64,000 nt of DNA from Spirochaetae bacterium HGW-Spirochaetae-2 (GTDB lineage Bacteria; Spirochaetota; Spirochaetia; Sphaerochaetales; Sphaerochaetaceae). The position numbers and the translations under genes are program-made. The notes under the pieces were generated by a model. The model saw only the letters and a list, made by a program, of their open reading frames with translations, was not told where the DNA came from and did no database searches. The stretch spans positions 109,475 to 173,474 of the forward strand of contig PGXW01000002.1 in NCBI GenBank assembly GCA_002839355.1. Reading direction: 5' to 3'. Positions 25,600 to 34,574 of this stretch are shown in pieces; the stretch's first letter is position 1, and each line of letters starts with the position of its first letter.

Positions 25600-26985
25600 A
25601 TGATGCAAGAAAGAGAGCGACTGGGTAGCCGTCTCGGCTTCATATTCTTGTCTGCAGGATGTGCGATCGGTTTGGGAAATGTCTGGCGGTTCCCGTTCAT
25701 TACGGGCCAATACGGCGGTGCGGCATTTGTGCTGCTTTATATCCTGTTTCTCTTGATCTTCGGCTTGCCGATCATGGTCATGGAATTTTCGATCGGACGG
25801 GCGTCGCAGCAAAATATCGGTATGGCGATGAAAACCCTGGAACCCAAGGGAAGCAAATGGCATATCTACGGTCCTATCGCAATTGGTGGAAACTATGTGC
25901 TCATGATGTTCTACACCACAGTGAGCGGCTGGCTGTTCGCCTATTTCGCCGCCATGGCCAAAGGAGACCTGGTCGGGCTTGATCCTGCCGGGGTCGGTGC
26001 CTATTTCGGTGGCATGCTCGGCAATCCCGTGACCATGATCTTCTGGATGGTTGTCTCAACTTTGCTCGGTTTGGGTATAGTTGCCATCGGCTTGCAGAAG
26101 GGCGTGGAAAAGATCACCAAATATATGATGGGTTCCCTATTGGCCGTCATGCTGGTATTGGTTGTGAAATCGGTCAGCCTGCCGGGAGCAGGCGAAGGTT
26201 TGAAATTCTACTTGTTGCCCGACTTCGGCCGTCTGTACGATGCCGGTCTTTGGAATGCCATCTATGCCGCAATGGGACAAGCCTTCTTCACCTTGAGCCT
26301 CGGAATCGGCTCCATGGCGATTTTCGGCAGCTATATCGGGAAAGCACGCACACTTACCGGCGAGTCGATAAACATCGTCGCGCTGGACACGTTTGTCGCA
26401 TTGATGAGCGGTCTGATCATCTTCCCCGCCTCGTTTGCGTTCAATGTTTCACCCGATGCGGGACCGTCGCTCATCTTCATCACCCTCCCGAATATCTTCA
26501 ATGCCATGCAAGGTGGACGTTTGTGGGGAACCCTGTTCTTCGTGTTCATGAGTTTCGCAGCCCTTTCCACCCTTGTCGCGGTCTTCGAGAATATCATCAG
26601 CTACTGGATCGACAGGGGATGGTCGAGAAGAAAGGCTGTGGCCGTCAATATCGTGGCGATAATCCTGTTGTCCCTTCCGTGCGTCCTAGGGTTCAATGTA
26701 CTTTCGGGCTTCCAGCCGCTCGGCCCCGAATCGGGAGTATTGGACTTGGAGGACTTCATTGTCAGCTCTACCCTGTTGCCTCTCGGCTCGCTGGTATTCC
26801 TACTCTTCTGTTGTTCGAAACGTGGATGGGGATGGAAGAATTTCATCGCCGAGGCCGATGCCGGCAAGGGCATGAAGTTCCCCACATGGGCAAGATCGTA
26901 TGTGACCTACATTCTTCCGGCACTGGTGATATTCGTATTCATCATGGGGTACTGGAATATTTTCGCACCGCTATTCTCGAAATAG
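25600..26985 (+). CDS. neurotransmitter:sodium symporter family transporter
   Basis: This LeuT-type protein of 461 residues has 11-12 membrane segments. The unwound TM1 motif GCAIGLGNVWRFPF (about residues 19-32) and the Asn and Gly residues for sodium and substrate binding are present; TM6 and TM8 are also recognisable (MGQAFFTLSLGIGSM). AGGGAG stands six bases before ATG 25600. Bacterial members import amino acids with sodium. Its divergence from glyA-gcvH and the gcv genes makes glycine, alanine or serine attractive substrates, but that is context only. Confidence 0.9.
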   Translation: MMQERERLGSRLGFIFLSAGCAIGLGNVWRFPFITGQYGGAAFVLLYILFLLIFGLPIMVMEFSIGRASQQNIGMAMKTLEPKGSKWHIYGPIAIGGNYVLMMFYTTVSGWLFAYFAAMAKGDLVGLDPAGVGAYFGGMLGNPVTMIFWMVVSTLLGLGIVAIGLQKGVEKITKYMMGSLLAVMLVLVVKSVSLPGAGEGLKFYLLPDFGRLYDAGLWNAIYAAMGQAFFTLSLGIGSMAIFGSYIGKARTLTGESINIVALDTFVALMSGLIIFPASFAFNVSPDAGPSLIFITLPNIFNAMQGGRLWGTLFFVFMSFAALSTLVAVFENIISYWIDRGWSRRKAVAVNIVAIILLSLPCVLGFNVLSGFQPLGPESGVLDLEDFIVSSTLLPLGSLVFLLFCCSKRGWGWKNFIAEADAGKGMKFPTWARSYVTYILPALVIFVFIMGYWNIFAPLFSK

Positions 26986-27008
26986 CCGCATTCCTTTGCG
27001 TACACGAC

Positions 27009-27032
27009 ATCGGCTGCCTTTCGGCAGCCGAT
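27009..27032 (+). terminator. stem-loop after the symporter gene
   Basis: A perfect 10-base-pair stem, ATCGGCTGCC-tttc-GGCAGCCGAT, is followed by TCGTTTGT. It lies between two convergent genes. The T-tract is weak, so it may act with Rho or simply protect the 3' end. Confidence 0.55.
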
Positions 27033-27053
27033 TCGTTTGTCCGGGAACTCTAC

Positions 27054-27512
27054 TTACAGAAGAACTTTCAGGACCATCTTCCGACAGGGACGAGGCACCC
27101 CGTCATACGCCATGCTCGGCCTATGCGCATCCTCGGGAAAGAGGACCAGCGCACCACCGGGTTTCAAGACACAGACGTGGGAACGGTCGTCGGGGATGTT
27201 CTGCAACTCGATATCGTCGACATACGGGACTGCGACTTCCAGGCCTTCGTCCTTGCGTACCTCGACTAGCTCCTCCCCTTCGAGAAGCATCTGGATATCG
27301 ATATGGTTGCGGTGGGTCTCGAACAACGCATCCTGTGGCAGTTTCGAATCGTAGTGCATGAACAGGGCGAACACCCTATCACCATCGATCGGCAATTTGC
27401 CATCTTCCTTCCAGGTCTTCCACGACCCTTCCAGTATCCAATCGATCGCCCGGTCCAAATTCTCACCGAGTCCTTTGTACCGAGGCAGGTCGGCAACCGT
27501 TGCTGCTATCAT
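27054..27512 (-). CDS. YhcH/YjgK/YiaL family protein
   Basis: This 152-residue single-domain cupin-like protein of the DUF386 family carries the motifs THRNHIDIQMLLEG and LFPEDAHRPSM, whose His and Glu residues bind a metal in known structures. Homologues occur with sialic acid, uronate and other sugar-acid genes and are thought to act on sugar anomers or intermediates. AGGAGAAG precedes the ATG. It is last in the TRAP-kduI-kduD unit (26 bases after kduD), which supports a role in uronate breakdown. Confidence 0.85.
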   Translation of the reverse strand: MIAATVADLPRYKGLGENLDRAIDWILEGSWKTWKEDGKLPIDGDRVFALFMHYDSKLPQDALFETHRNHIDIQMLLEGEELVEVRKDEGLEVAVPYVDDIELQNIPDDRSHVCVLKPGGALVLFPEDAHRPSMAYDGVPRPCRKMVLKVLL

Positions 27513-27538
27513 CGCTTCTTCTCCTATTCACACGTATT

Positions 27539-28300
27539 CTATCGTGCGAGCCATCCACCATCAACTGCTATCGTGTAGCCTTGCACATAGTCGCTGGCTT
27601 TCGAGGCGAGAAATACCGCAGCTCCCTGGATATCCTCCGGATTTCCCCATCTTCCCGAGGGGATTCGTCCCAGAATCTCTGCACTCCTGGCTCCATCGGC
27701 CCGTAAGGCCGACGTGTTGTTGGTTGCCATGTACCCGGGTGCAATGGCATTCACATTGATGCCATACTTTGCCCATTCGTTCGCCATGGCACGGGTCATG
27801 CCCATGACTGCGCTCTTGCTCGAAGTATAGGAGGGGACACGGATGCCACCCTGGAAACTCAACATGCTCGCGATGCTGATGATCTTTCCTCCCGTCCCCT
27901 GCTTGATGAATTGTCGGGCCACTGCTTGGCTGAAGAAGAACACCGTCTTGCTGTTGATCGCCATGACCTCGTCCCAATCCTTCTCCGAGTAGTCGATCGC
28001 ATCCACTCGTCTTATAATACCCGCATTGTTCATGAGAATGTCGACATGTCCGAAGGTTTCCACCGCTTTCGCGACAATACGTTCGATTGGTTCGATAGTG
28101 AGGAGGTTCTCCTTGATAGTGAGAAACCGGCGACCCAACTTCTCCACCAACTGCTTCGTTTCGGTGGAATCGACATAATCGACTCCGACGATATCGGCAC
28201 CTGCTTCGGCGAATCCGACACACACGCCTTGGCCGAGGCCGGTGCTGCTTCCGGTCACTATCGCTACTTTCCCATCCAGCCTGAAATCATCCAGAATCAT
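27539..28300 (-). CDS. kduD: 2-dehydro-3-deoxy-D-gluconate 5-dehydrogenase (KduD)
   Basis: KduD is an NAD-dependent SDR reducing 2,5-diketo-3-deoxygluconate to KDG in pectin and glycosaminoglycan uronate catabolism. Its 253 residues equal E. coli KduD. TGSSTGLGQG (17-26), Ser145 and the catalytic YTSSK (Tyr158, Lys162) are visible. The start at 28300 has GGAGAG eight bases upstream and lies 14 bases after kduI, so kduI-kduD form a unit. SDRs are hard to name alone; the adjacency to kduI makes the name convincing. Confidence 0.92.
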   Translation of the reverse strand: MILDDFRLDGKVAIVTGSSTGLGQGVCVGFAEAGADIVGVDYVDSTETKQLVEKLGRRFLTIKENLLTIEPIERIVAKAVETFGHVDILMNNAGIIRRVDAIDYSEKDWDEVMAINSKTVFFFSQAVARQFIKQGTGGKIISIASMLSFQGGIRVPSYTSSKSAVMGMTRAMANEWAKYGINVNAIAPGYMATNNTSALRADGARSAEILGRIPSGRWGNPEDIQGAAVFLASKASDYVQGYTIAVDGGWLAR

Positions 28301-28314
28301 AGTGGTACTCTCCT

Positions 28315-29145
28315 TTACATCAATGTTGCCATGGAGACATGGTCCATGTCGTCGAAGGCCTGATTCTCTCCCACCATGCCCCAAATGAAGGTGTAGGCTC
28401 CGGTTCCAACCCCTGAATGGATCGACCATGAGGGACTGATCACCGCCTGTTCGTTGCGGACAACCAAGTGCCGCGTCTCGTCCGGCTTGCCGAAGAAGTG
28501 GAACACCACCCGGTCCTCGGGCATATCGAAATAGAGATACACTTCCATACGTCGTTCATGGGTATGCACCGGCATGGTATTCCACATGGAACCTGGTTCC
28601 AGCATCGTCATGCCCATGACCAGTTGGCAGGTCTCCAGAACCGCAGGGTGAAGATATTGGTTTATCACCCGCTTGTTGCCCTCCTCGGCCGAACCGAGCG
28701 CCACTTTCCTGGAATCGGCCAAGGTGACGAGTCTGGTAGGATAGGTATGGTGCGCCGGCGCACTGTTGAAATAGAACTTGGCCGGTTTGGAAGCCTTGTG
28801 GCTGGAGAACACCAGTTCCTTCGCTCCCATACCGACATACAGTCCATCGCGTGGTCCCACCTGATATTCGGTACCATCGACAGCAACCGTGCCGGCACCA
28901 CCGATATTGATGATGCCCATCTCCCTGCGTTCGAGGAAAAAGGCGGTTCCCATTTCCTTGCCGACCGGAATCTCCAAGGCCTTGCCGGACGGGGTGATTC
29001 CACCGGCGATCATCCTATCCACATGACTGTAGGTCATCGAGACCTTGCCAGGGGCGAACAGGTCGGTAATGAGGAAATTGCTTCTCATCTCCTGGGTATT
29101 CATCCTTTCGGCATAGGCCGAATTCACAGATTCGCGTACTTCCAT
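28315..29145 (-). CDS. kduI: 5-keto-4-deoxyuronate isomerase (KduI)
   Basis: KduI isomerises 5-keto-4-deoxyuronate to 2,5-diketo-3-deoxygluconate, the step before KduD. The 276-residue length is near identical to E. coli. The zinc ligands His194, His196 and Glu201 ([12 protein letters not shown]) and His243 (WSIHSG) are all present. TAGGAG is six bases before the ATG. It follows the TRAP large subunit by 28 bases, so import and the first steps of unsaturated uronate use are coexpressed. Confidence 0.95.
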   Translation of the reverse strand: MEVRESVNSAYAERMNTQEMRSNFLITDLFAPGKVSMTYSHVDRMIAGGITPSGKALEIPVGKEMGTAFFLERREMGIINIGGAGTVAVDGTEYQVGPRDGLYVGMGAKELVFSSHKASKPAKFYFNSAPAHHTYPTRLVTLADSRKVALGSAEEGNKRVINQYLHPAVLETCQLVMGMTMLEPGSMWNTMPVHTHERRMEVYLYFDMPEDRVVFHFFGKPDETRHLVVRNEQAVISPSWSIHSGVGTGAYTFIWGMVGENQAFDDMDHVSMATLM

Positions 29146-29173
29146 GTTGAACTCCTAATTGAAACTTCTCTTT

Positions 29174-30451
29174 CTACATCAATGACGGCAACCAGAGCGA
29201 GGTCGCCGGTACAAAGGTAACCAAAAACAATATGATGATATTGCATACGATGAACGGGGCCGCGGATTTGAAGATGTCTATAATGGACATGCCGCAAATC
29301 TTGCTTGCCACATTCAGGCACATACCGACAGGAGGAGTCACCAGTCCGATTGCCAAACCGACGATGATGACAGCTCCAAATTGCAATTCATTCATCCCGA
29401 ACTGCTGCATGACCGGCAGTAGGATTGGCGTTATGAGCAGTATGCATGGGGTGACGTCGAGGAATGTCCCCAGGACCAGGATGAGCAGGTCCAGGAAAAT
29501 GAAGACGACCCACCACGGAATCTCCGAGGAGACGAGGAAGTTCCCAATCATCGCGGGTACCTGCTCGACTGCAAGTATCCACGTGAAGATCATGGTGAAG
29601 CCACCGATGATCATAATCGAACTCGACATCATGAAGGTCTTCTTGAGTGCCTTGAAGACGTCCTTCCATTTCAGTTCACGATACACGAAAAATCCGAGTA
29701 CTGCCGCGTACAACACGGCGACTCCCGCCGATTCGCTCGCGGTCGCAACCCCTCCAGAGACAGTCACTATGATCAGCAACGGCATGAGGACAGCCAGGGC
29801 TCCATCCTTGGTCACCTTCGCCGCTTGGGTGAAGCTGGTCCTTTCCTTCGGTGGATGGTACCCTCGCTTGGCCGAGATCGTATAGGTCAGGACCAATTGG
29901 GTCAGTCCGACAAGAACCCCGGGAAGGAGTCCCGCAAGGAACAGTTTGCCGACAGAGGCCCCCGAGATCATCGCATACATGAGCATGGGGACGCTGGGAG
30001 GAATGACCATGCCTATGGTTGAGGACGCGACGGTTATCCCGGCCGAAAAGCTCTTGGGATATCCCTTGCGCACCATATCCGGAATGAGTATGCTCCCCAG
30101 TGCCGAAGTATCGGCCACCGATGATCCGGAAATACCACCAAAGATCATGGAGGCCACCACGTTGACTTCACCCAATCCACCACGGACCGGTCTGACAGTC
30201 AGCATGGCAAAGTCGATCAAACGCCGTGTGAGGCCGCTATGGTTCATGAGCTCTCCTGTGAGCATGAACAGCGGCATGGCGATGATAATGAAGCTTTCCG
30301 TTCCCGACCAGACCCGTTGGGGCATGGTAAGGAGAAACACCGGATTCGAAAGCAACAGATACAGGATTCCCGATGCTCCGATCGAGTAGGCGATGGGCAC
30401 CCCGATCAATAGCAATATGACCAAAGCGGAGAACATCAACGACAATTCCAC
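29174..30451 (-). CDS. dctM: TRAP transporter large membrane subunit (DctM type)
   Basis: The 425-residue protein has about 12 hydrophobic segments and the DctM hallmarks GVPIAYSIGASG near the start, MPLFMLTGELM, SGSSVADTSALGSILIP and VTPPVGMCLNVASKI. It is the sodium-driven transport channel of the tripartite system. A GTG start at 30451 is chosen because GGGAGG stands just upstream; it lies one base after the dctQ stop. With neighbouring kdu genes the substrate is probably an uronate or unsaturated oligouronide. Confidence 0.93.
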   Translation of the reverse strand: MELSLMFSALVILLLIGVPIAYSIGASGILYLLLSNPVFLLTMPQRVWSGTESFIIIAMPLFMLTGELMNHSGLTRRLIDFAMLTVRPVRGGLGEVNVVASMIFGGISGSSVADTSALGSILIPDMVRKGYPKSFSAGITVASSTIGMVIPPSVPMLMYAMISGASVGKLFLAGLLPGVLVGLTQLVLTYTISAKRGYHPPKERTSFTQAAKVTKDGALAVLMPLLIIVTVSGGVATASESAGVAVLYAAVLGFFVYRELKWKDVFKALKKTFMMSSSIMIIGGFTMIFTWILAVEQVPAMIGNFLVSSEIPWWVVFIFLDLLILVLGTFLDVTPCILLITPILLPVMQQFGMNELQFGAVIIVGLAIGLVTPPVGMCLNVASKICGMSIIDIFKSAAPFIVCNIIILFLVTFVPATSLWLPSLM

Positions 30452-30452
30452 A

Positions 30453-30980
30453 CTACACCTCCCGCTTGACAGATTGCAGCAGGTCGAGATCGTCCTTGTA
30501 CCCCTTGACCGGTTCATCCACATGGATGAACTGTCCAAGGATATTCATTGCCGCATAGAATACGGTGATCGCGAACGTAATGGGGATGATCGCGTAGTAC
30601 ACCCCACGCTGGATTCCTGTAGCCGGGGAAGGGACCCCACCCACCTTCCCGATCATCCTCATGCTGTACACGATGGTGAATATCGCAACAACGATAATCA
30701 CACCATTGGTTATGATTGCCAGTAGCTTGCGTATCCCGGCGGGCATCTTCTCTATGAAGTAGGTGATCGCGATATGCTCCTGCTCCCGAAGGCCCAACGC
30801 GGCACCGAAGAATGTGGTCGCCACGAACACCATGGTCAACAATTCCTCGGACCATACGAATGCGATTGAAAACACGTAACGGAGAAATACCGATACGATC
30901 ACTCCACTAGCCAGTAATCCGACCAGGATTTTCCCCAACAACGATAGCAAACCATCTACTTTTCGAATCAAACTATTCAT
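30453..30980 (-). CDS. dctQ: TRAP transporter small membrane subunit (DctQ type)
   Basis: The 175-residue protein has four membrane helices and the DctQ signature FLRYVFSIAFVWSEELLTMVFVATTFFGAALGLREQEHI (written across helices 2 and 3). It assembles with DctM. The ATG at 30980 was chosen; an upstream in-frame TTG (31004) is less likely. It is separated from dctP by 82 bases containing a stem-loop. Confidence 0.9.
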   Translation of the reverse strand: MNSLIRKVDGLLSLLGKILVGLLASGVIVSVFLRYVFSIAFVWSEELLTMVFVATTFFGAALGLREQEHIAITYFIEKMPAGIRKLLAIITNGVIIVVAIFTIVYSMRMIGKVGGVPSPATGIQRGVYYAIIPITFAITVFYAAMNILGQFIHVDEPVKGYKDDLDLLQSVKREV

Positions 30981-31011
30981 GAGAAACCTGTTTCCTTGGT
31001 TCAAGCAACGG

Positions 31012-31045
31012 CAAGTCCCAGCCCCCTATTGAAGGTTGGGACTTG
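31012..31045 (-). promoter_or_regulatory. intercistronic stem-loop between dctP and dctQM
   Basis: CAAGTCCCA (31012-31020) pairs perfectly with TGGGACTTG (31037-31045), nine base pairs. No T-tract follows on the minus strand, so it more likely stabilises the dctP message or attenuates readthrough than terminates fully. Confidence 0.55.
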
Positions 31046-31062
31046 ATTCGATTACAGATTGG

Positions 31063-32073
31063 TCATTTGCCTTCCACAATGCGCCGCATCTCGTCCAGGT
31101 CCGCTTTCGTGAAGATTCCCTTGTTCACGAAGTAATCGTACACGGGTTGTACCGCGGATATGAACTGCTGGCGCTCGGCGTCGGTTGGTACATAAACCTT
31201 CACACCACCGGAAACGATCATATTGTAATAGTAGTCATTGAGGTTCCTGCGCAACTCGTTCTGCTTGTCGGTATAGAGCCAGGCCCCTTCCTCGAGCACC
31301 TTCTGCAAGTCTTTCGGCAGGCTGTTGTAGAAATCAAGGTTGACATCGAACGGTTCCGGGTGGAACTGGTAATCGATCATCGTCATGTACTTCTGCACTT
31401 CATGGAACTTCATGTCGCCGATATTCGCCAAGGGATTTTCCTGCCCATCGGCAACATTGGTCTTCAGGGCCATGTAGGTGTCTCCATACGGAATGGATAC
31501 GGCCGCAGCTCCCAACGCTTCCATGGACTTGATGATCGATTCAAGTGGTGGAGTCCTCAACTTGAGACCCTTCATGTCCGCTGGAGTCCGAATCGGCCTA
31601 ATATTGTTGGTAATCTGGCGGCTACCACCATCTCCAACCGCAAGCATCTTGATTCCATACTTCTCTGCGGTTGCCCTGATCTTGTCGCCCAGAGGACTGC
31701 GCGAAACTTTCATGAGATCCGCTTGGGTCGGGAAGAAGAACGGCATGAGGTAGATTTCCAACATGGGTGTCTGCGATGCGAACACGCCACCGACAAACGC
31801 TTCCTGTGTACCGAGCTTCATGGCTTCGATCATTGCGGTTTCGTCACCCAACTGGGCACCGGGATAGATCTCCACCTGCAAACGTCCACCGGATTCGGCT
31901 TCGACGAACTTCTCCATTTCGAGCAGTGCCTTGTGCCGGGTGGACTCGGTGGTAGATGCGTGCCCCAACTTGATGGTGTACACTTTCTGTGCATCCGCTT
32001 CAGTTTTTCCTTGTGCGAACAGCATCGGCATGACAAGGACCAAGCAGAGCAACAAGCAAACAGTTTTTTTCAT
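31063..32073 (-). CDS. dctP: TRAP transporter substrate-binding protein (DctP type)
   Basis: The periplasmic binding protein of 336 residues starts with a signal peptide ending near FAQGKTE, without a lipobox cysteine. Family features are the KLGHASTTESTRHKA opening, YPGAQLGDE, and the conserved arginine in GSRQITNN that grips the substrate carboxylate. Strong ribosome site AGGAGAGAGG. It is first in the dctP-dctQ-dctM-kduI-kduD-yhcH unit, transcribed from the consensus promoter at 32202-32229 through two operator repeats. Confidence 0.94.
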   Translation of the reverse strand: MKKTVCLLLCLVLVMPMLFAQGKTEADAQKVYTIKLGHASTTESTRHKALLEMEKFVEAESGGRLQVEIYPGAQLGDETAMIEAMKLGTQEAFVGGVFASQTPMLEIYLMPFFFPTQADLMKVSRSPLGDKIRATAEKYGIKMLAVGDGGSRQITNNIRPIRTPADMKGLKLRTPPLESIIKSMEALGAAAVSIPYGDTYMALKTNVADGQENPLANIGDMKFHEVQKYMTMIDYQFHPEPFDVNLDFYNSLPKDLQKVLEEGAWLYTDKQNELRRNLNDYYYNMIVSGGVKVYVPTDAERQQFISAVQPVYDYFVNKGIFTKADLDEMRRIVEGK

Positions 32074-32095
32074 AACCTCTCTCCTTCTTTTGTAT

Positions 32096-32123
32096 GTTCC
32101 GTATCGTGGAACTTGATTCCATT
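32096..32123. promoter_or_regulatory. operator repeat 1 in the dctP leader
   Basis: The inverted repeat GTTCC-n7-GGAAC (32096-32112) continues into TTGATTCCATT. The same layout recurs 81 bases away (32177-32204) with 23 of 27 positions identical. It lies in the dctP leader just upstream of the ribosome site, where a bound IclR-type repressor would block elongation or help looping. Confidence 0.6.
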
Positions 32124-32176
32124 GATAATGGAATAATTATAGATGGTTCACTTTCGTTACCATCTCTCCTGTTTAA

Positions 32177-32204
32177 GTTCCGTATTATGAAACTTAATTC
32201 CATT
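32177..32204. promoter_or_regulatory. operator repeat 2 over the TRAP promoter
   Basis: The second copy, GTTCCGTATTATGAAAC (32177-32193) plus TTAATTCCATT, covers the transcription start and touches the -10 box of the TRAP-kdu promoter. Likely bound by the adjacent IclR protein; the assignment is by proximity. Confidence 0.6.
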
Positions 32205-32229
32205 ATATGCAAGAAAAGCTGGTTGTCAA
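32202..32229 (-). promoter_or_regulatory. consensus promoter of the dctPQM-kduI-kduD unit
   Basis: TTGACA (32229-32224), 16 bases, TATAAT (32207-32202) on the minus strand; both hexamers match consensus exactly. Such a strong promoter implies tight repression when inducer is absent. Confidence 0.75.
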
Positions 32230-32251
32230 GAGAAAATTTATGCAGTATAGT
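32223..32251 (+). promoter_or_regulatory. promoter of the iclR-type gene
   Basis: TTGTCA (32223-32228), 17 bases, TATAGT (32246-32251). Its -35 box occupies the same bases as the -35 of the divergent TRAP promoter, so RNA polymerase cannot sit on both at once. Confidence 0.65.
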
Positions 32252-32276
32252 TCAAGGGTAGACCAAGGAGCAAATC

Positions 32277-33056
32277 TTGAAGAGTGAAATACGGGTCCAA
32301 TCGTTGGACAGGACGTTCGACATCCTGGAAATTCTCGCGAATGAACAGTATGGGCTGACCCTGGCCCAGATCTCGGAACGCCTCTCATTGCCTAAAAGCA
32401 CTTCCCACCGACTCCTGGGGGTCCTGTTGCAACGGGCATTTGTCCGCAAGGCAGAGGATTCCAACCGATACCGTCTCGGTCCCGGCTTTATCGGACTGTG
32501 CAGCCATTACTTGAACAATCTCGAACTGAAGACAGAGAGCTCGCCCTTCATGGCCGAATTGTCGCGGACTACCGGAAATACCGTGTTCCTTGCGATTCGA
32601 CAACAGGACAAGATGGTCTACATAGATAGCGAGGAGCAGGTGAACAGTCTTCGCAAGTACTCGATCATCGGGCAACACAAGCCGCTGTACTGCACCAGCC
32701 TGGGGAAGGCACTGCTCATGGGACTGCCGGACGAGGAGATCCGCGTGTTGCTTTCAGATGTCACGTTCGAAAAACGGGGACCCAACACCCATACCAATAT
32801 CGAGAGCCTACTTCAGGATATCCGGGAATGCCGCAGACGGGGGTGGGCCCTGGACAACCAGGAGGCCGAACCGGCGATCAATTGTGTCGCAGCCCCCATC
32901 CTCGACTATCGGGGACAGGTGATTGCCTCGCTGAGCACCACGTGGTTATTGGCCCAGCACCCTGAGATGGTCCCCGAACAGATCGCTCCATTGGTACTGA
33001 AGGCGGTTTTGGGTATCTCCACGAACATGGGATACTTCGGCGAATCGCTGCGATAA
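32277..33056 (+). CDS. IclR family transcriptional regulator (KdgR-like role)
   Basis: The 259-residue protein has an N-terminal winged helix (about residues 8-70; [24 protein letters not shown]) and the IclR effector domain with [10 protein letters not shown] and the C-terminal [18 protein letters not shown]. It starts at a TTG with AAGGAG six bases upstream. It diverges from the uronate TRAP-kdu unit, with two copies of an inverted repeat between, so it most likely represses that unit and responds to KDG or a related sugar acid, like KdgR. The inducer is inferred. Confidence 0.88.
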   Translation: MKSEIRVQSLDRTFDILEILANEQYGLTLAQISERLSLPKSTSHRLLGVLLQRAFVRKAEDSNRYRLGPGFIGLCSHYLNNLELKTESSPFMAELSRTTGNTVFLAIRQQDKMVYIDSEEQVNSLRKYSIIGQHKPLYCTSLGKALLMGLPDEEIRVLLSDVTFEKRGPNTHTNIESLLQDIRECRRRGWALDNQEAEPAINCVAAPILDYRGQVIASLSTTWLLAQHPEMVPEQIAPLVLKAVLGISTNMGYFGESLR

Positions 33057-33076
33057 CGGTTTGTCGGCTCTTCAGT

Positions 33077-33105
33077 TGACAAAAGAGGCTCCTTTTCCTA
33101 CAATT
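33077..33105 (+). promoter_or_regulatory. strong promoter of infA
   Basis: TTGACA (33077-33082), 17 bases, TACAAT (33100-33105): eleven of twelve consensus positions with ideal spacing. Confidence 0.72.
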
Positions 33106-33150
33106 CCCAAGTCCTGTCCCGAGGAAGGGATAAACACTATCGGAGGTTTT

Positions 33151-33369
33151 GTGGCTAAAGAAGAAGCTATTGAAGTAGAAGGGGTCGTACGCGAAGCCCT
33201 TCCCAACACCCAGTTCCGCGTGGAACTACCCAATGGACATGTAATTCTCGCCCACTTGTCGGGCAAGATGCGCAAACACTATATCAGGATTGTCCCTGGC
33301 GACACTGTTAGGGTCGCACTTTCACCGTACGATCTGTCACGCGGGCGCATTATCTATCGAGAGCGTTAG
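33151..33369 (+). CDS. infA: translation initiation factor IF-1
   Basis: IF-1 binds the ribosomal A site during initiation. The 72-residue OB-fold protein has the conserved [31 protein letters not shown] and [10 protein letters not shown] segments. It starts at a GTG with GGAGG five bases upstream; the open frame further upstream overlaps the promoter and is not coding. Its TAG stop overlaps the stop of the convergent smr gene. Confidence 0.97.
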   Translation: MAKEEAIEVEGVVREALPNTQFRVELPNGHVILAHLSGKMRKHYIRIVPGDTVRVALSPYDLSRGRIIYRER

Positions 33370-33845
33370 CGGCCAACTCCGCTAGGTTCTGTTTTTCCCC
33401 GTTGCAATATAATCCAGACAGCTCCGGTTCCACCCTCGGCGGGAGGTGGGTTTCCGTATGCCCGCACATAGGGCGAGCTCTCCAGGACTTCAGTCACGAC
33501 ATCTTTTAGTACAGCCTTGCCGTCGGGTGAGTGCAAGCCCCGACCATGTACGATCCTGACCTTCTGCAAGTGGTTTCCAACCGATTCGCTCAAGAAATCG
33601 TTGACCAGGACACGTGCCTCGTTTCCCGTGACACCATGCAGGTCCAACTCCGCTTGCGGTCGCATAGACTTGAGCGGACCCAGTGAAGCGCGGCCCGTAC
33701 GGTAGCTACCTGTGCGGTCCCGATGGCCCGATTGCTTCAGTCCTTCCTCTTTTTCCCTGACCATATGTGAAAAGCGGCTGTCGTCAGCCGCTTTTTTCCC
33801 ATCGGGTGTTGATTCCCACTGTTCCAGGATATCCTTGAAGTCCAT
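33366..33845 (-). CDS. Smr (MutS2 C-terminal) domain protein
   Basis: The 159-residue protein has a charged, probably disordered N-terminus and an Smr domain from about residue 62. The two motifs of the Smr nuclease fold are DLHG (68-71, followed by xxxxEA) and HGRG (100-103). Stand-alone Smr proteins can nick DNA or cleave RNA, and some rescue stalled ribosomes, but the role here is open. Its ATG follows the TAA of the CBS-ACT gene with no gap (TAAATG). Its stop codon is interlocked with that of infA. Confidence 0.9.
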   Translation of the reverse strand: MDFKDILEQWESTPDGKKAADDSRFSHMVREKEEGLKQSGHRDRTGSYRTGRASLGPLKSMRPQAELDLHGVTGNEARVLVNDFLSESVGNHLQKVRIVHGRGLHSPDGKAVLKDVVTEVLESSPYVRAYGNPPPAEGGTGAVWIILQRGKTEPSGVGR

Positions 33846-34490
33846 TTAGACCTCACGAACGTCAAGCACTTCCATAACCAGGGGTTTGACCAGATCGAGA
33901 GCTTTTGCGATTGTGATTCCTTGCATCTTGATGGTACAGACCGCATTCGAAGAATCGGTCCCCATGAACGTTCCGAACGCGATGATATCGACGCCGTTGG
34001 TGGCCAATATATTGGTGATTTCTGCGATCGCACCCGGCTTGTCCTCCACTAGGAAGCTCATGCGAACTCCGTAATGGCGGGCTCCGAACAACTCGAGCAG
34101 GATCTTGAACAGGTCGCTCTTGGACACGATGCCGATCAGTTTGCCATCCTCAAGCACTGGAAGGCTCGAGAGGTCCTGGTCGACCATAAGGCGCGCAGCC
34201 TCTTCGACGGTGGTGTCTTTCGTGATGGTAACGACGTCCCGGGTCATGAGTTTCTTCACGTTCAATTGGCTGAGCAGGTATGCCATCTCATGGATGGATA
34301 GTGTGCTTACGGGAGAGGGAGAAGCATAGAGGATGTCTTTTTCGGAAATGATTCCTACCAATTTCCGGTCCTTGTCCAACACTGGAAGGCGATGCACCTT
34401 TTCTCGTTTCATCAGCGCAGAAGCTTCGGCAACCGACATATCGGGACTGGCGGTCACCGGGTTTCGTGTCATGCGTCTTTCAATAATCAT
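33846..34490 (-). CDS. CBS-pair and ACT domain protein
   Basis: The 214-residue soluble protein has two CBS repeats (about 1-55 and 70-125; LPVLDKDRKLVGIISEKD and LPVLEDGKLIGIVSKSD) and a C-terminal ACT-like domain (about 135-205; MSFLVEDKPGAIAEITNILA). Such AcuB-type proteins bind adenine nucleotides and small ligands and act as regulators; no catalytic residues are seen. The start at 34490 has GGAGG five bases upstream. It is followed directly by the smr gene. A promoter with TACAAT lies just upstream of the gene. Confidence 0.85.
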   Translation of the reverse strand: MIIERRMTRNPVTASPDMSVAEASALMKREKVHRLPVLDKDRKLVGIISEKDILYASPSPVSTLSIHEMAYLLSQLNVKKLMTRDVVTITKDTTVEEAARLMVDQDLSSLPVLEDGKLIGIVSKSDLFKILLELFGARHYGVRMSFLVEDKPGAIAEITNILATNGVDIIAFGTFMGTDSSNAVCTIKMQGITIAKALDLVKPLVMEVLDVREV

Positions 34491-34574
34491 CTGAACCTCC
34501 ACCAATTCGCAAGCCGACAGGCTCATTTCAATTGTATCCCAGAGTGGGAGGAATTTCCAGCGATAAGGTAGCCC

